A DNA stretch of 64,000 nt from Hyphomicrobiales bacterium (GCA_026400535.1 JAPLOU010000037.1:78775-142774), one strand, 5' to 3'. Counted from the first letter of the stretch, positions 9,386 through 19,715 are shown. Made by a program: numbers and translations. Notes: generated by a model not told the origin, from the letters alone.

Positions 9386-10606
9386 CTACTGGATGAGTGG
9401 TGAAAGATTCGGCGCAACAATGCGCACCGTGCGCTTCTCGCCGGACGAGCTGGTCAATTCGCGCCGTTCGCCCTGATTGGCCGTAACGGTGCCTGTCCCC
9501 AGATTGCTCGGGCCGATGCCGGCTGAGGCGGTTCCGGCGGTTGGTGCGTTCCGGCCGGCCTCATCGATCGCGCGGCGCGCCGCCTCTTCCGAAGCGACAT
9601 CTGATGCCGGGGCCTGCGGGGCCACCGCCTGCTGGCGGCGGAGGCGTTCTTCCTCCCGACGCGTGCGCTGCGTAGCCTGGGACGGTGTTTCGGTGCGCGG
9701 GCGTGACAGCTCGGCTGCGCGCTGTTCGGACACGATCACGTCGCCGCGCCGGCGGTCCAGCATCGATTCGGCGTCCCTCAGCGCCTGGGCCCAGCTCTGG
9801 CCGGCCTTGCGGCAGGAGCACGACGGGTCGAACTGCTTCAGGTAGCGGCCAGCATTGGCCAGGCCGGCATAGGTGCCGCCGCCCCTGCGCGAGGCGTTCT
9901 GGATATCGCCATCGCCAGCCATGTAGAACACTTCCGTCTCGGCAGCGGGGCAAAGCGCCCGGCACATCTCGTTCTGCCCGTCGGAGCCACCCGGACTGTT
10001 GGCGAGCGGGAAGAAAAAGCCGTCGCAGGTCCGCACGCAGACCGGGCGGCCCGAACCCCATGAAATCTCGCGTTTCTCGCCGTCCGACGGGGCGAGGATC
10101 GGACTGTCCAGTTCTGGCATGCCGCCGCGCGGCTCGGCACGTTCGGGCACCCCGAAAAGCGCCTCGAACAGCGTGCGCGGCTGTTGCGGCGGCGGGGCGA
10201 CAGGTGCGGTGCGGTAGACGCCCGGCCGGCAATTGTCGTCGATCGCGGCGGCCAGTGCGCGCCGCCGGTTCTCGTTGCCGCTTCCGCCCTGCTGCTGAAG
10301 CGCGGAATACTGGGCGCGAAGTTGTCCAATCTCGCTGCGCAACGCGGCACATTGCGGCGGCGGCGGCTGGAAGACCCAAGCACCATCGCACTGCAGCGAG
10401 GCGAAGGCCGACTGCGCCCGTCCGAGTGCCGCGCCCACGCGCGCCACAGATCCTGCGGCCCGCGGCGAGCCTCCGCCGCCGCGCTCCAGACGCAACAGTT
10501 CGCTGCGCCACGCGTCACATTGCGGTGTCTGAGCCAGGGCGATCGCCGGCACGGCCGCGATTGCCGCGACCGCAAGGGCAAACTGACGAAGACGGATGAC
10601 CATCAA
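9386..10606 (-). CDS. DUF2865 domain-containing secreted protein
   Basis: VCVRTCDGFFFPLANSPGGSDGQNEMCRALCPAAETEVFYMAGDGDIQNA ... GGTYAGLANAGRYLKQFDPSCSCR. Confidence 0.75.
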   Translation of the reverse strand: MMVIRLRQFALAVAAIAAVPAIALAQTPQCDAWRSELLRLERGGGGSPRAAGSVARVGAALGRAQSAFASLQCDGAWVFQPPPPQCAALRSEIGQLRAQYSALQQQGGSGNENRRRALAAAIDDNCRPGVYRTAPVAPPPQQPRTLFEALFGVPERAEPRGGMPELDSPILAPSDGEKREISWGSGRPVCVRTCDGFFFPLANSPGGSDGQNEMCRALCPAAETEVFYMAGDGDIQNASRRGGGTYAGLANAGRYLKQFDPSCSCRKAGQSWAQALRDAESMLDRRRGDVIVSEQRAAELSRPRTETPSQATQRTRREEERLRRQQAVAPQAPASDVASEEAARRAIDEAGRNAPTAGTASAGIGPSNLGTGTVTANQGERRELTSSSGEKRTVRIVAPNLSPLIQ

Positions 10607-10725
10607 AAACCGTTCTGTATCGATTCAGCCGCGCATCAAACCGATTGGAAGGTTTGCGACCGGTTGGATAACAGATGGTAAACAAAGCGGAAGTCTGTTT
10701 GCCCCGCGTTGCGCAAAAAAATTCA

Positions 10726-11223
10726 TCAGTCGTCCGCCGCTGTGAAGCCGGCAGACAGCACGCGCACGCGTTCTGTGAGGGTCGACAGCACGCGCTCGAA
10801 CACCTGCATCTCCGCCGCCGGCACGTCGTCCATCAGCCGCCGTTCGAATGCGAGGGCCATCGGCGCGACCTGGTCGTAGATTCGGCGCCCCGCCGCACTG
10901 AGCGTCAGGAAGGCCTCGCGCCGGTCGTCGCGGTTGGGTGTGCGTTCGAGCAGGCCACGCTCGACCAGTTCTGTCACCGCGCGCGAAACCTTCGTCTTGT
11001 GCATGTGGGACAACTCGCCCACGTCGCGCGCCGTCAGGCGGTCGAACTGGCCGAGCATGGCGATCACCCGCCATTCCGGGATGCCGATGCCGAAATGGCG
11101 GCTGTAGATGCGGGCCAGCGCGCGGCTGGCCAGCGTGGCCGCCACCACAAGGCGGTACGGCAGGAACCGCTCGAGCTTCAGTGAGTCCTCGGCAGCGGCC
11201 GGCCCGTTCGCGGGATTGTCCAT
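10726..11223 (-). CDS. MarR-family transcriptional regulator
   Basis: GIPEWRVIAMLGQFDRLTARDVGELSHMHKTKVSRAVTELVERGLLERTPNRDDRREAFLTLSAAG. Confidence 0.88.
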   Translation of the reverse strand: MDNPANGPAAAEDSLKLERFLPYRLVVAATLASRALARIYSRHFGIGIPEWRVIAMLGQFDRLTARDVGELSHMHKTKVSRAVTELVERGLLERTPNRDDRREAFLTLSAAGRRIYDQVAPMALAFERRLMDDVPAAEMQVFERVLSTLTERVRVLSAGFTAADD

Positions 11224-11249
11224 TGGTCAGACCGGAACGCCCGCTCCGA

Positions 11250-12341
11250 TCAGGCCCGGCCGCGCGTGCGCGCCATGAAGGCATCGTAGGACAACTCGCC
11301 GACCTGCCACCACAGCAGGGTTTCGCCCCGGAACGCCACCATCGAATCATAGGAGCGCTTGAAGCTCTCGTTGCGGGACGACAGCTCCGCGAAATACTCG
11401 TTCGAGGCTTTCAGTGATGCTTCCATGATCGATTGCGGGAAAGGCCGCAGCTCCGTGCCGGCGGCGACGAGCCGCCGCAGCGCCGGGGGGTTCACCGCAT
11501 CATACTTGGCGAGCATCCAGTTGTTGGCCGCTTCGCAGGCCTGGAACAGGATCGCCTGATAGTGCTTTGGCAGCTTGTTCCACTCGGCCTGGTTGATGAC
11601 GAGGTGCAGCATCGCGCCGCCCTCCCACCAGCCGGGATAGTAGTAGTATTTTGCCACCCGGTTGAAGCCGAGCTTCTCGTCGTCATAGGGGCCAACGAAT
11701 TCGGCGGCGTCGATCGTCCCGCGTTCAAGCGCCGGATAGACATCGCCCGCCGCGATCTGCTGCGGCACCACGCCGAGGCGCGCCAGCACCTGACCGCCCA
11801 TGCCGCCGATGCGGAACTTCAGGCCCTTGAGGTCATCCGGCGTCTGGAGTTCCTTGCGAAAAAACCCGCCCATCTGGCAGCCGGAGTTGCCGGCCGGGAT
11901 CGAGTAGGTGTTGAATTTGGCCAGCGCCTCGTTGACCAGCTTCTCGCCGCCACCGAAATACCACCAGGAATGCTGCTGGCGCGCGTTGAGGCCGAATGGC
12001 ACGCCCGTCCCGAGGCCGAGGACCGGGTCCTTGCCGACGTAGAAGTAGGTCGGCGTGTGCGCGCACTCGACCGTGCCGGTGGAGACGGCATCGAGCGCCT
12101 GCAGGCCGGGCACGATTTCGCCGGCCGGGAATGTCTGGATCTGGAAGCGGCCATCAGTAGCGTCGGCCATGTACTTGGACAGCGTCTGGGCCGTGCCGAA
12201 GATGGTGTCGAGCGAACGGGGGAAGCTGGAGGTCAGGCGCCATTTCACCTCCGGCATCGACTGGGCGATGGCGGGCGCGGCGATGGCCGATGTGGCTGCG
12301 ACGGCAAGGCTGCCGGTCTTGAGAAAGTCACGACGTTTCAT
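11250..12341 (-). CDS. TRAP transporter substrate-binding protein (DctP-like)
   Basis: Tat-like MKRRDFLKTGSLAVAATSAIAAPAIAQS, VKWRLTSSFPRSLDTIFGTAQTLSKYM; internal start at 12341. Confidence 0.85.
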   Translation of the reverse strand: MKRRDFLKTGSLAVAATSAIAAPAIAQSMPEVKWRLTSSFPRSLDTIFGTAQTLSKYMADATDGRFQIQTFPAGEIVPGLQALDAVSTGTVECAHTPTYFYVGKDPVLGLGTGVPFGLNARQQHSWWYFGGGEKLVNEALAKFNTYSIPAGNSGCQMGGFFRKELQTPDDLKGLKFRIGGMGGQVLARLGVVPQQIAAGDVYPALERGTIDAAEFVGPYDDEKLGFNRVAKYYYYPGWWEGGAMLHLVINQAEWNKLPKHYQAILFQACEAANNWMLAKYDAVNPPALRRLVAAGTELRPFPQSIMEASLKASNEYFAELSSRNESFKRSYDSMVAFRGETLLWWQVGELSYDAFMARTRGRA

Positions 12342-12586
12342 GAAGCTGCTCCCCTGATCATGCCTGTTTCCGGCGCTGTGGCGCTTTGATCGCAGCGTGA
12401 AGCGGCAGGCCCAGCGCGTCAAGGCATCTTCGTCGACGTTTTGCATCCGAGCCTGGCGATCGGGCATTTCCTGTCGTTGTTCCGCAACGCGGACGGCCTG
12501 CATCCTGGCGCGCGCAATCGCGGTGGGCCCTCTACAAAAGTGGCGCCGAGGCCACCATGTGATGGAGGCAACGGAAGGATGGCTCC

Positions 12587-13114
12587 ATGTCAGTTCGCGC
12601 CCTGATGACCGCATTTCTCTGTGCCGCGCTCGCCGGCAGCCTTGGCATGGCGGCTCAGGCTCAGGCCAATGATGATCCTAACCTGATTTTCAAGAAGTCA
12701 ACGGTGTGGAAGATGCTGACGCCGGACGACAAGTTGGCCGTCTATGGCATGGACGATCCGGCCGTCGAGGGCGTCGCCTGCCATTACACCGCGCCTGAGA
12801 AGGGCGGCGTCGCCGGCATGTTCGGCGTTGCCGAAGAGGTTTCGGACATTTCGCTGGCCTGCCGCCAGGTCGGCCCGATCAAGTTCAAGCAGAAGTTCGA
12901 GCAGGGCGAGGTCATGTTCCGTGAGCGCCGTTCCCTGATCTGGAAGCGCATGCAGATCGTGCGCGGCTGCGACGTCAAGCGCAATGTGCTGGTTTATCTG
13001 GTGTACTCGGACAAACTGATCGACGGCTCGCCGAAGAATTCGACCTCGACAGTGCCGATCATGCCATGGGGGCCGGAGCCGGCGCCGAAATGTGCGGAAT
13101 GGGTGAAGAGCTGA
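12587..13114 (+). CDS. creA: CreA family protein
   Basis: DPNLIFKKSTVWKMLTPDDKLAVYGMDDPAVEGVACHYT ... SDISLACRQVGP. Confidence 0.85.
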   Translation: MSVRALMTAFLCAALAGSLGMAAQAQANDDPNLIFKKSTVWKMLTPDDKLAVYGMDDPAVEGVACHYTAPEKGGVAGMFGVAEEVSDISLACRQVGPIKFKQKFEQGEVMFRERRSLIWKRMQIVRGCDVKRNVLVYLVYSDKLIDGSPKNSTSTVPIMPWGPEPAPKCAEWVKS

Positions 13115-13117
13115 GCG

Positions 13118-13438
13118 TCAGTCGCCGCAGGTGATCATCAGCGGCGGCTCGCTCGACACGGCGCGGCCATTGACCGAGCCGGTGATGTCGGTCGGCGAGA
13201 CGGCGCCATAGGACGCGGCTTTGGCGAAGCCCTTCGACTCGCACCAGGCATTGGCGACGATCTTGCCGCATTCGCGATCGCCGGTCAGGCAGTCGGCAAT
13301 GCCGTAGCCATCCGCGAGCGGCAGCAGGAATACATTTCCGGTGCCCTTGCTGCGGGTCTGGGCCGAGGGCACGACCGAGAACGAGGCGGCCCCGGCGGCA
13401 ATCAGCGCAAGGGCGAGTGAGAGAATGACGCGGCGCAT
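13118..13438 (-). CDS. Small secreted hypothetical protein
   Basis: MRRVILSLALALIAAGAASFSVVPSAQTRSKGTGNVFLLPLADGYGIADCLTGDRECGKIVANAWCESKG. Confidence 0.65.
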   Translation of the reverse strand: MRRVILSLALALIAAGAASFSVVPSAQTRSKGTGNVFLLPLADGYGIADCLTGDRECGKIVANAWCESKGFAKAASYGAVSPTDITGSVNGRAVSSEPPLMITCGD

Positions 13439-13732
13439 GGCGGACCTGACTGTGTGAGCATAGACTCACGCCAGTACAGGGTGGGCTTTGAGCGTTAATA
13501 AACGATGAAAACGAGGCGACGCGGCGCAGCGGTCAGAATCCGCCCCCTTGACCAGAGGGCTGAGCGCAGGCAATAGACAGGGATGAACAAGACGGTCCGC
13601 ATCGCGTTCGCGATCAGCATTATGTGTTGCTAGCCTGACCGCTGGCTGGAACCGTCTCGTCTTCTGCAATCCCTCAAGATGACAAGCGACCCGGCCAGAT
13701 GGTCGGGCTGGACACGTCTGACCGCAGAGCGG

Positions 13733-13775
13733 GCGCACGAAAGTGGGTGCCGGTTTTGCGTAAACGCCATGCCCT
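13733..13775. repeat. Candidate Rhizobiales-type intergenic repeat (GCACGAAAGTGGGTGCCGGTTTTGCGTAAACGCCATGC)
   Basis: Resembles AAAGTGGGAACCGGTTTT-containing intergenic elements common in Rhizobiales; only one copy recognised here. Confidence 0.3.
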
Positions 13776-13822
13776 GACCACCGGACGCCTGTTCTCCTGA
13801 TTGCACCCTGACGGACCAATCC

Positions 13823-15307
13823 ATGTCGACGATGCCGACGCTGACGCTCTACAACACCCTGACGCGGACGAAGGAAGACTTCGCGCCGCTCGATTCGGCC
13901 AATGTGCGCATGTATGTCTGCGGCCCGACGGTCTACGACTACGCTCATATTGGCAACGCCCGCCCGATGATCGTGTTCGACGTGCTGTTCCGCCTGCTGC
14001 GACATCTGTACGGCGAGAACAACGTCACCTATGCGCGCAACATCACGGACGTGGATGACAAGATCAACGCCCGTGCCTTCGAGCGCTGGAGCCGTCAGCG
14101 CCCGCTTCTGGCCGAGATGCGTGACCTCACCGAAGGTACCGTGGCGCAGTTCAACAAGGACCTGAAGGCGCTGAACGTGCTCGATCCAACGCACACGCCG
14201 CGCGCCACTGATTTCGTGGCGAATGGCGCTGAGCCGATGGACATGGTGCGCATCATTGACAAGCTGGTGGCGCGCGGCGTGGCCTATGCGGCGGAAGGCC
14301 ATGTGCTTTTCTCGCCGAGCAAGATGGACAAGCTGCCGGGCGCGCCGAGATACGGCGCGCTTTCGAAGCGCAACCGCGACGACATGCTGGCCGGCGCGCG
14401 CGTCGACATCGCGCCTTACAAGCGCGATCCGATGGATTTCGTGCTGTGGAAACCGTCCAACCCTGACACCGAACCGGGCTGGCACTCGCCTTGGGGCTTT
14501 GGCCGTCCCGGGTGGCACATCGAGTGCTCGGCCATGGCGGGCGCGCTGCTGGGCGAACAGTTCGACATCCACGGCGGCGGCATCGACCTCGTGTTCCCGC
14601 ACCATGAAAACGAGATTGCCCAAAGCTGCTGCGCCTTCGGCCTCGACAAGATGGCATCCGTCTGGATGCACAACGGCTTCCTGCAGGTCGAAGGCAGGAA
14701 GATGAGCAAATCAGACGGCAACTTCGTCACCATCGACGAGTTGCTGACCACGACCAAGTTCGGTGGCCGAGCCTGGCCGGGCGAGGTGCTGCGGCTTGCG
14801 ATGCTGAAGACGCACTATCGGCAGCCGATCGACTGGACTGTGCGGGCGCTGCAGGACGCGGAGGCGATGCTCATCAAGTGGGGTGCGGCGCTTCGCGGCA
14901 GCGGGGTTTCATTTCACCCTCGTTCAGAACCGTCAGCCCAACATGCTGACGTCGTCCGAGCACTGGCCGATGATCTGAATCTCCAAAAGGCGATCACGCT
15001 TATGCACGGCTGGGCAAATGAAGCTGACCGAGCTGATTTCAGCAATGCTCATTTTCTGGTTGCGGCAGGTCGCTTCTTGGGTCTTGAACCTCAAAAATGG
15101 GATCGCAGGCCTAGTCCTGCAACCTTTGAAGCAGTGGCAAATGATACCATCGAGCCTCTGATCGCGCTGCGCCTAGCGGCCCGCCGCGCCAAGAACTTCG
15201 CCGAGTCCGACCGCATCCGTGACGAATTCGTCGCCATGGGCATTGTGCTCAAGGACGGCAAGGACGCCGATGGCAACCCCACCACCACATGGGAGGTCAA
15301 GCGGTGA
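13823..15307 (+). CDS. cysS: Cysteinyl-tRNA synthetase
   Basis: [30 protein letters not shown] ... [18 protein letters not shown] ... [11 protein letters not shown]. Confidence 0.95.
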   Translation: MSTMPTLTLYNTLTRTKEDFAPLDSANVRMYVCGPTVYDYAHIGNARPMIVFDVLFRLLRHLYGENNVTYARNITDVDDKINARAFERWSRQRPLLAEMRDLTEGTVAQFNKDLKALNVLDPTHTPRATDFVANGAEPMDMVRIIDKLVARGVAYAAEGHVLFSPSKMDKLPGAPRYGALSKRNRDDMLAGARVDIAPYKRDPMDFVLWKPSNPDTEPGWHSPWGFGRPGWHIECSAMAGALLGEQFDIHGGGIDLVFPHHENEIAQSCCAFGLDKMASVWMHNGFLQVEGRKMSKSDGNFVTIDELLTTTKFGGRAWPGEVLRLAMLKTHYRQPIDWTVRALQDAEAMLIKWGAALRGSGVSFHPRSEPSAQHADVVRALADDLNLQKAITLMHGWANEADRADFSNAHFLVAAGRFLGLEPQKWDRRPSPATFEAVANDTIEPLIALRLAARRAKNFAESDRIRDEFVAMGIVLKDGKDADGNPTTTWEVKR

Positions 15308-15510
15308 ACACGGCCACTGTGCCAGATCGGCGTGCCCCTTCTCGCGCAAGGGGGGGCGTTGGCAGGGCATGTCCTTCTGCGGACTGCGAGCCTGGCGCGA
15401 CGCTTGAAGGCAAGGCGAAAGGGCCAAAGCCTGCCTCTCCCCTTGCGCAAGAGGGCAAGGAGGGGTCTCGCAACTGCCTTTGCAGCAAGCTCCGGACCTT
15501 TGCCAGGGTG

Positions 15511-15870
15511 ATGCGCAAGGAGCCGACCGATGCGGAGCGTGCGTTGTGGCGCACTGTGCACGGCAAGCGTCTGGAGGGCCTCAGGTTCAGGCGGCAACAG
15601 ACCTCAGGCTCTGTTATCATGAAGGTGATGTGTCGGGAGGAGCGCCTTGTCCTGAAAGTCGCTGGTGGCCAGCATCATGAGCGCGCGGGCGACGCGGCCC
15701 GGGATGAATGGCTGAAGTCTGAAGCCTTTCGTGTCCTGCGTTTCTGGAATCACGAGAGCCTGCGCGTGCCGCAGATGGTCGAGGATACGATCCTGCGCAA
15801 CCTGCTGTCCGGCGTTGCGCTTACGGACGCCAATGGCGAGCCGATCACCACATGGGAGGTCAAGCGATGA
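15511..15870 (+). CDS. DUF559 (Vsr/endonuclease-like) domain protein, possibly inactive, with a cysS-like C-terminal tag
   Basis: MRKEPTDAERALWRTVHGKRLEGLRFRRQQTSG ... VLKVAGGQHHERAGDAARDEWLKSEAFRVLRFWNHE ... ending ANGEPITTWEVKR; exact start uncertain (ORF opens 15289). Confidence 0.65.
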   Translation: MRKEPTDAERALWRTVHGKRLEGLRFRRQQTSGSVIMKVMCREERLVLKVAGGQHHERAGDAARDEWLKSEAFRVLRFWNHESLRVPQMVEDTILRNLLSGVALTDANGEPITTWEVKR

Positions 15871-16100
15871 CCGGAGTGACCACCAAGGCAGAGCGGACCG
15901 CGATTGCGGCCAGGGTCGGTGTGCTGATCGAGGCCCGCATCGCGGCGCGCAAGGCGAGGGACTTCGCCGAGTCCGACCGGCTTCGCGCGCAGATCGTGGG
16001 GCTCGGCGTCGTGCTGATGGATGCGAAGGACCCGGTCACGGGTGAATTCTCGTCGACCTGGCGCTTTGCCAAGGCCGTCAAGGCGGAGGGAGAACCATGA
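15867..16100 (+). CDS. Stand-alone copy of the cysteinyl-tRNA synthetase C-terminal tail
   Basis: IEARIAARKARDFAESDRLRAQIVGLGVVLMDAKDPVTGEFSSTW parallels the CysS tail [46 protein letters not shown]. Confidence 0.75.
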   Translation: MTGVTTKAERTAIAARVGVLIEARIAARKARDFAESDRLRAQIVGLGVVLMDAKDPVTGEFSSTWRFAKAVKAEGEP

Positions 16101-16588
16101 GCTACGCGCTGCGCCCGGCCCTGCCGGCTGATTTCGCCGATCTTGGCATCCTGTTCCAGGCCTCAATCGAGGAATTGGCCACTGATGCCTATTCCAATGA
16201 GCAGCGCGCGCTGTGGGGCGCGAAGGCGGATGACGAGAAGGGCTGGGCCAAGCACCTGTCGGGCTGCCTGGTCCTGATCGCCGAGGAGGATGGCGAGCCG
16301 GTGGGCTTTGCGGCGATGCGCGACAATGCCATCATCGAGAATGTCCATGTCCATCCCGATATGGCGTTCATGGGGGTCGGGCGGCAATTGCTCGATGCGC
16401 TGGAGCGGTTGGCGATGGCGCGTGGAGCCAAGAAGCTCAGCGTCGCGGCGACCGACAATGCGCTGCCTTTCTTCGAGCGGCTCGGCTTCGTGGCGATGCG
16501 CCGCTCAACCGTGAGCATCGGCGCGGAATGGCTGCCCAGCATGGTGATGGACAAGGCGCTGGCCGCCAACACGGATGATGAAGCATGA
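16097..16588 (+). CDS. GNAT family N-acetyltransferase
   Basis: YALRPALPADFADLGILF ... AIIENVHVHPDMAFMGVGRQLLDALERLA ... DNALPFFERLGF. Confidence 0.88.
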   Translation: MSYALRPALPADFADLGILFQASIEELATDAYSNEQRALWGAKADDEKGWAKHLSGCLVLIAEEDGEPVGFAAMRDNAIIENVHVHPDMAFMGVGRQLLDALERLAMARGAKKLSVAATDNALPFFERLGFVAMRRSTVSIGAEWLPSMVMDKALAANTDDEA

Positions 16589-18198
16589 GCGCCGCCGCCG
16601 GAATGCCGAAGGAACGGGTCTACCTGTTCGACACCACCTTGCGCGATGGCGCGCAGACCACGGGCATCGACTTCTCGCTGCATGACAAGCGGACCATCGC
16701 CGCCATCCTGGACGGGCTTGGCATCGACTATGTCGAGGGTGGCTATCCGGGCGCGAACCCGCTCGACACCAGTTTTTTCAACGAGAAAGCCACCGCCCAT
16801 GCGAAGTTCTGCGCTTTCGGCATGACGCGACGGCCAGGCCGGTCGGCTTCCAACGATCCGGGGATCGCCGGCCTCCTGCAGTCCAAGGCCGACACCATCG
16901 TCTTCGTGGCCAAGACCTGGGACTATCATGTGCGCGTGGCACTGGAGACGACCAACGGGGAAAATCTCGCCAGCATAGTCGACAGCGTGAAGGCGGCGGT
17001 GGCCGCCGGCCGCGAGGCAATTGTCGACTGCGAGCACTTCTTCGACGGATTCAAGGCCAATCCCGCTTATGCGCTGGCCTGCGCACGCGCTGCCCATGAA
17101 GCCGGTGCGCGCTGGGTCGTGCTGTGCGACACCAATGGCGGCACGCTACCGGACGAAATCTCCGCCATCGTAACGCGCACCTGCGCCATCGTGCCGGGCA
17201 GCCATCTGGGCATCCACGCCCATGATGATTGCGGCTGCGCGGTTGCCAATTCGCTGGCCGCCGTCGAGGCCGGCGTGCGCCATATCCAGGGCACGCTCAA
17301 CGGGCTCGGCGAGCGCTGCGGCAATGCAAATCTGGTGACGCTGATCGGGGCGCTGAAGCTGAAGCCGCACCTGAGCCAGCGCTATGAGATCGGCGTCGAT
17401 TCCGCGCGACTGGGCGAATTGACCAAGGCCTCGCGCCAGCTCGACGAGATCCTCAATCGTTCGCCAAACAAGCACGCGCCCTTCGTCGGCGCATCCGCTT
17501 TTGCCACCAAGGCCGGCATCCATGCCTCCGCCGTGCTGAAGGAGCCGGAGACCTATGAGCACGTAGCGCCCGAGACGGTCGGCAACCGGCGCCGCGTTCT
17601 GGTCTCGGATCAGGCCGGCAAGTCGAACCTCATCGCCGAACTGGAGCGGATCGGCGTCAGCATCGACAAGGCCGACCCGCGCCTTGGCCGCGTGCTCTCC
17701 GAGGTCAAGGACAAGGAGGCGATGGGCTATGCCTATGAAGGTGCGGACGCGTCCTTCTTCCTGCTGGCCAATCGGGTCATGGGGCAGGTGCCCAACTTCT
17801 TCGAGGTCGAGCGCTTCAAGGTCAATGTCGAGCGGCGCTACAATGCTGTCGGCGAGCTGGTGACCTTCTCGGAGGCCATCGTGAAGGTGAAGATCGGTGG
17901 CCAGACGCGCATGTCGGTGGCCGAGGGCAACGGCCCGGTCAACGCGCTCGACAAGGCGCTGCGCAAGGATCTCGGACGCTATCAGGATATCATCAAGGGC
18001 CTGAAGCTGGTCGACTACAAGGTCCGCATCTTTCAGGGAGGAACAGATGCCGTGACCCGCGTTCTGATCGACTCCGCCGATGAGCGTGAGCGCTGGACCA
18101 CGGTGGGCGTCAGCGCCAACATCATCGACGCGTCGTTCCAGGCGCTGGTCGACTCGATCAACTACAGGCTGGTCAAGGCTGGCGCCAGGGGCGATTGA
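16585..18198 (+). CDS. cimA: (R)-citramalate synthase
   Basis: VYLFDTTLRDGAQTTGIDFSLHDKRTIAAILDGLGIDYVEGGYPGANPLD; GIHAHDDCGCAVANSLAAVEAGVRHIQGTLNGLGERCGNAN; LeuA-type C-terminal domain. Confidence 0.92.
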   Translation: MSAAAGMPKERVYLFDTTLRDGAQTTGIDFSLHDKRTIAAILDGLGIDYVEGGYPGANPLDTSFFNEKATAHAKFCAFGMTRRPGRSASNDPGIAGLLQSKADTIVFVAKTWDYHVRVALETTNGENLASIVDSVKAAVAAGREAIVDCEHFFDGFKANPAYALACARAAHEAGARWVVLCDTNGGTLPDEISAIVTRTCAIVPGSHLGIHAHDDCGCAVANSLAAVEAGVRHIQGTLNGLGERCGNANLVTLIGALKLKPHLSQRYEIGVDSARLGELTKASRQLDEILNRSPNKHAPFVGASAFATKAGIHASAVLKEPETYEHVAPETVGNRRRVLVSDQAGKSNLIAELERIGVSIDKADPRLGRVLSEVKDKEAMGYAYEGADASFFLLANRVMGQVPNFFEVERFKVNVERRYNAVGELVTFSEAIVKVKIGGQTRMSVAEGNGPVNALDKALRKDLGRYQDIIKGLKLVDYKVRIFQGGTDAVTRVLIDSADERERWTTVGVSANIIDASFQALVDSINYRLVKAGARGD

Positions 18199-19711
18199 GC
18201 TCCCTCAGCCGCGGGTCTTTGTCGATGGCACGCAGCTCGGTCTTCAGGATCTTGCCGTAATTGCTCTTGGGCAGGGCCTCGACGCGCACATAATCCTTGG
18301 GGCGCTTGAAGCGGGCGATGCGTTCAAGACAGAGCGCATCAAGTTCGCCGGCCGGAGCCTCGCCAACCACATAGGCGACCACCACCTCGCCCCACTCGGC
18401 ATCAGGCCGCCCGATCACCGAGACCTCGCGCACGGCGGGGTGCTGCAGCAGGACCTCCTCGACCTCGCGCGGGTAGATGTTGGAGCCGCCCGAGATGATC
18501 AGGTCGTTGGCGCGGTCCTTCAGCGTCAGGTAGCCGCGTTCGTCGATGGCGCCGACGTCGCCGGTGAACAGCCAGCCGTCGCGCAGGGATTTTGCCGTCG
18601 CGGCCTCATTGTTCCAGTAGCCCGCCATGACCGGCGCGCCCCGCGCGATCACCTCGCCGGTTTCGCCGAGCGGCAGGTGCCGGCCTGTTTCGTCGACCAC
18701 CGCCATCTGCATGCAGGCATAGGCGCGGCCTGCCGAGGCGAGCCGATCGAGCCACAGCGGATGGCCGAAGTCGCCGATCTCGGCCTTGCCGAGGTTGGAG
18801 ATGGTCATCGGGCTCTCGCCTTGTCCATAGATCTGGGCAAGGCAGGGGCCCAGGCGTTCCAGCGCGGCGCGGGTGTCCTCGACATACATCGGCGCGCCAC
18901 CCCAGATAATGGTCCGTATTGCGCCGGGCGCGAACGCGACGCCGCTGGCCGTCAGACGCTTGATCATCGTCGGGGCAGCAAACATCGACATGCGGCGCCA
19001 ATGGTTCATCGCCGCCGCGATTTCGGAAGGGTCGAAGCCGCCGCTTTCGGGCACGACATTGACGCCCATGCGCATGACATGCGCCATGATGTAGAGGCCC
19101 GAGCCATGGCTCATCGGAGCCGCGTGCAGGATCGGGTTGCCGGGGGCGATCGGGTCGACCTCCATCGCATAGGCAAAGGACATGGCGGCGAGGTTGCCGT
19201 GGCTGAGCATCGCGCCCTTGGGCCGCCCGGTGGTGCCGGACGTGTAGAACAGCCAGGCCAAGTCCGATGCGCTTCGCGACGCGACAGGCGTGGCGTCAGC
19301 CGTCACAAGACCATGCCATGCAGGCGCCCCGAACCGGATCACCTGCTGCAGGGAGCTGGGTGCGTGGGTCAGAACCGCTGCCTCCAGATCGGCGGAGACA
19401 AAGGCCGCGCGGCTGCCCGAGTGTGCCAGGATGTAGGCGATCTCCAGGCCATGCAGCTTGGCGTTGACCGGGACGGCCACCAGTCCGGCATGCCAGATCG
19501 CGTACATGGCAGCGGCATAGTCCGGCGAATTGGCCGCGACAATGGCCACGCGGTCCCCGGCTTCAAGGCCGAGCTGGAGGAGGCCCCCGGCGCGCCGGGC
19601 GGTGCCGGCGGCAAGATCGCCATAGCTGGCGGTAACATCCAGTCCACGCCCGAGCGCAGGGGCGGCAGGGTCGGCTTTTCCGGCGCGCTCGAGCCACAGG
19701 GCCATGTTCAT
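18173..19711 (-). CDS. Acyl-CoA synthetase (AMP-dependent synthetase/ligase)
   Basis: LAWLFYTSGTTGRPKGAMLSHGNL; GWLFTGDVGAIDERGYLTLKDRANDLIISGGSNIYPREVEEVL; NYGKILKTELR. Confidence 0.92.
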   Translation of the reverse strand: MNMALWLERAGKADPAAPALGRGLDVTASYGDLAAGTARRAGGLLQLGLEAGDRVAIVAANSPDYAAAMYAIWHAGLVAVPVNAKLHGLEIAYILAHSGSRAAFVSADLEAAVLTHAPSSLQQVIRFGAPAWHGLVTADATPVASRSASDLAWLFYTSGTTGRPKGAMLSHGNLAAMSFAYAMEVDPIAPGNPILHAAPMSHGSGLYIMAHVMRMGVNVVPESGGFDPSEIAAAMNHWRRMSMFAAPTMIKRLTASGVAFAPGAIRTIIWGGAPMYVEDTRAALERLGPCLAQIYGQGESPMTISNLGKAEIGDFGHPLWLDRLASAGRAYACMQMAVVDETGRHLPLGETGEVIARGAPVMAGYWNNEAATAKSLRDGWLFTGDVGAIDERGYLTLKDRANDLIISGGSNIYPREVEEVLLQHPAVREVSVIGRPDAEWGEVVVAYVVGEAPAGELDALCLERIARFKRPKDYVRVEALPKSNYGKILKTELRAIDKDPRLRELNRPWRQP

Positions 19712-19715
19712 CGGA

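Noticed and set aside
13466-14671. 401-aa minus-strand ORF over cysS
   Set aside because: Antisense to cysS HIGH and PHHENE motifs; no independent support.
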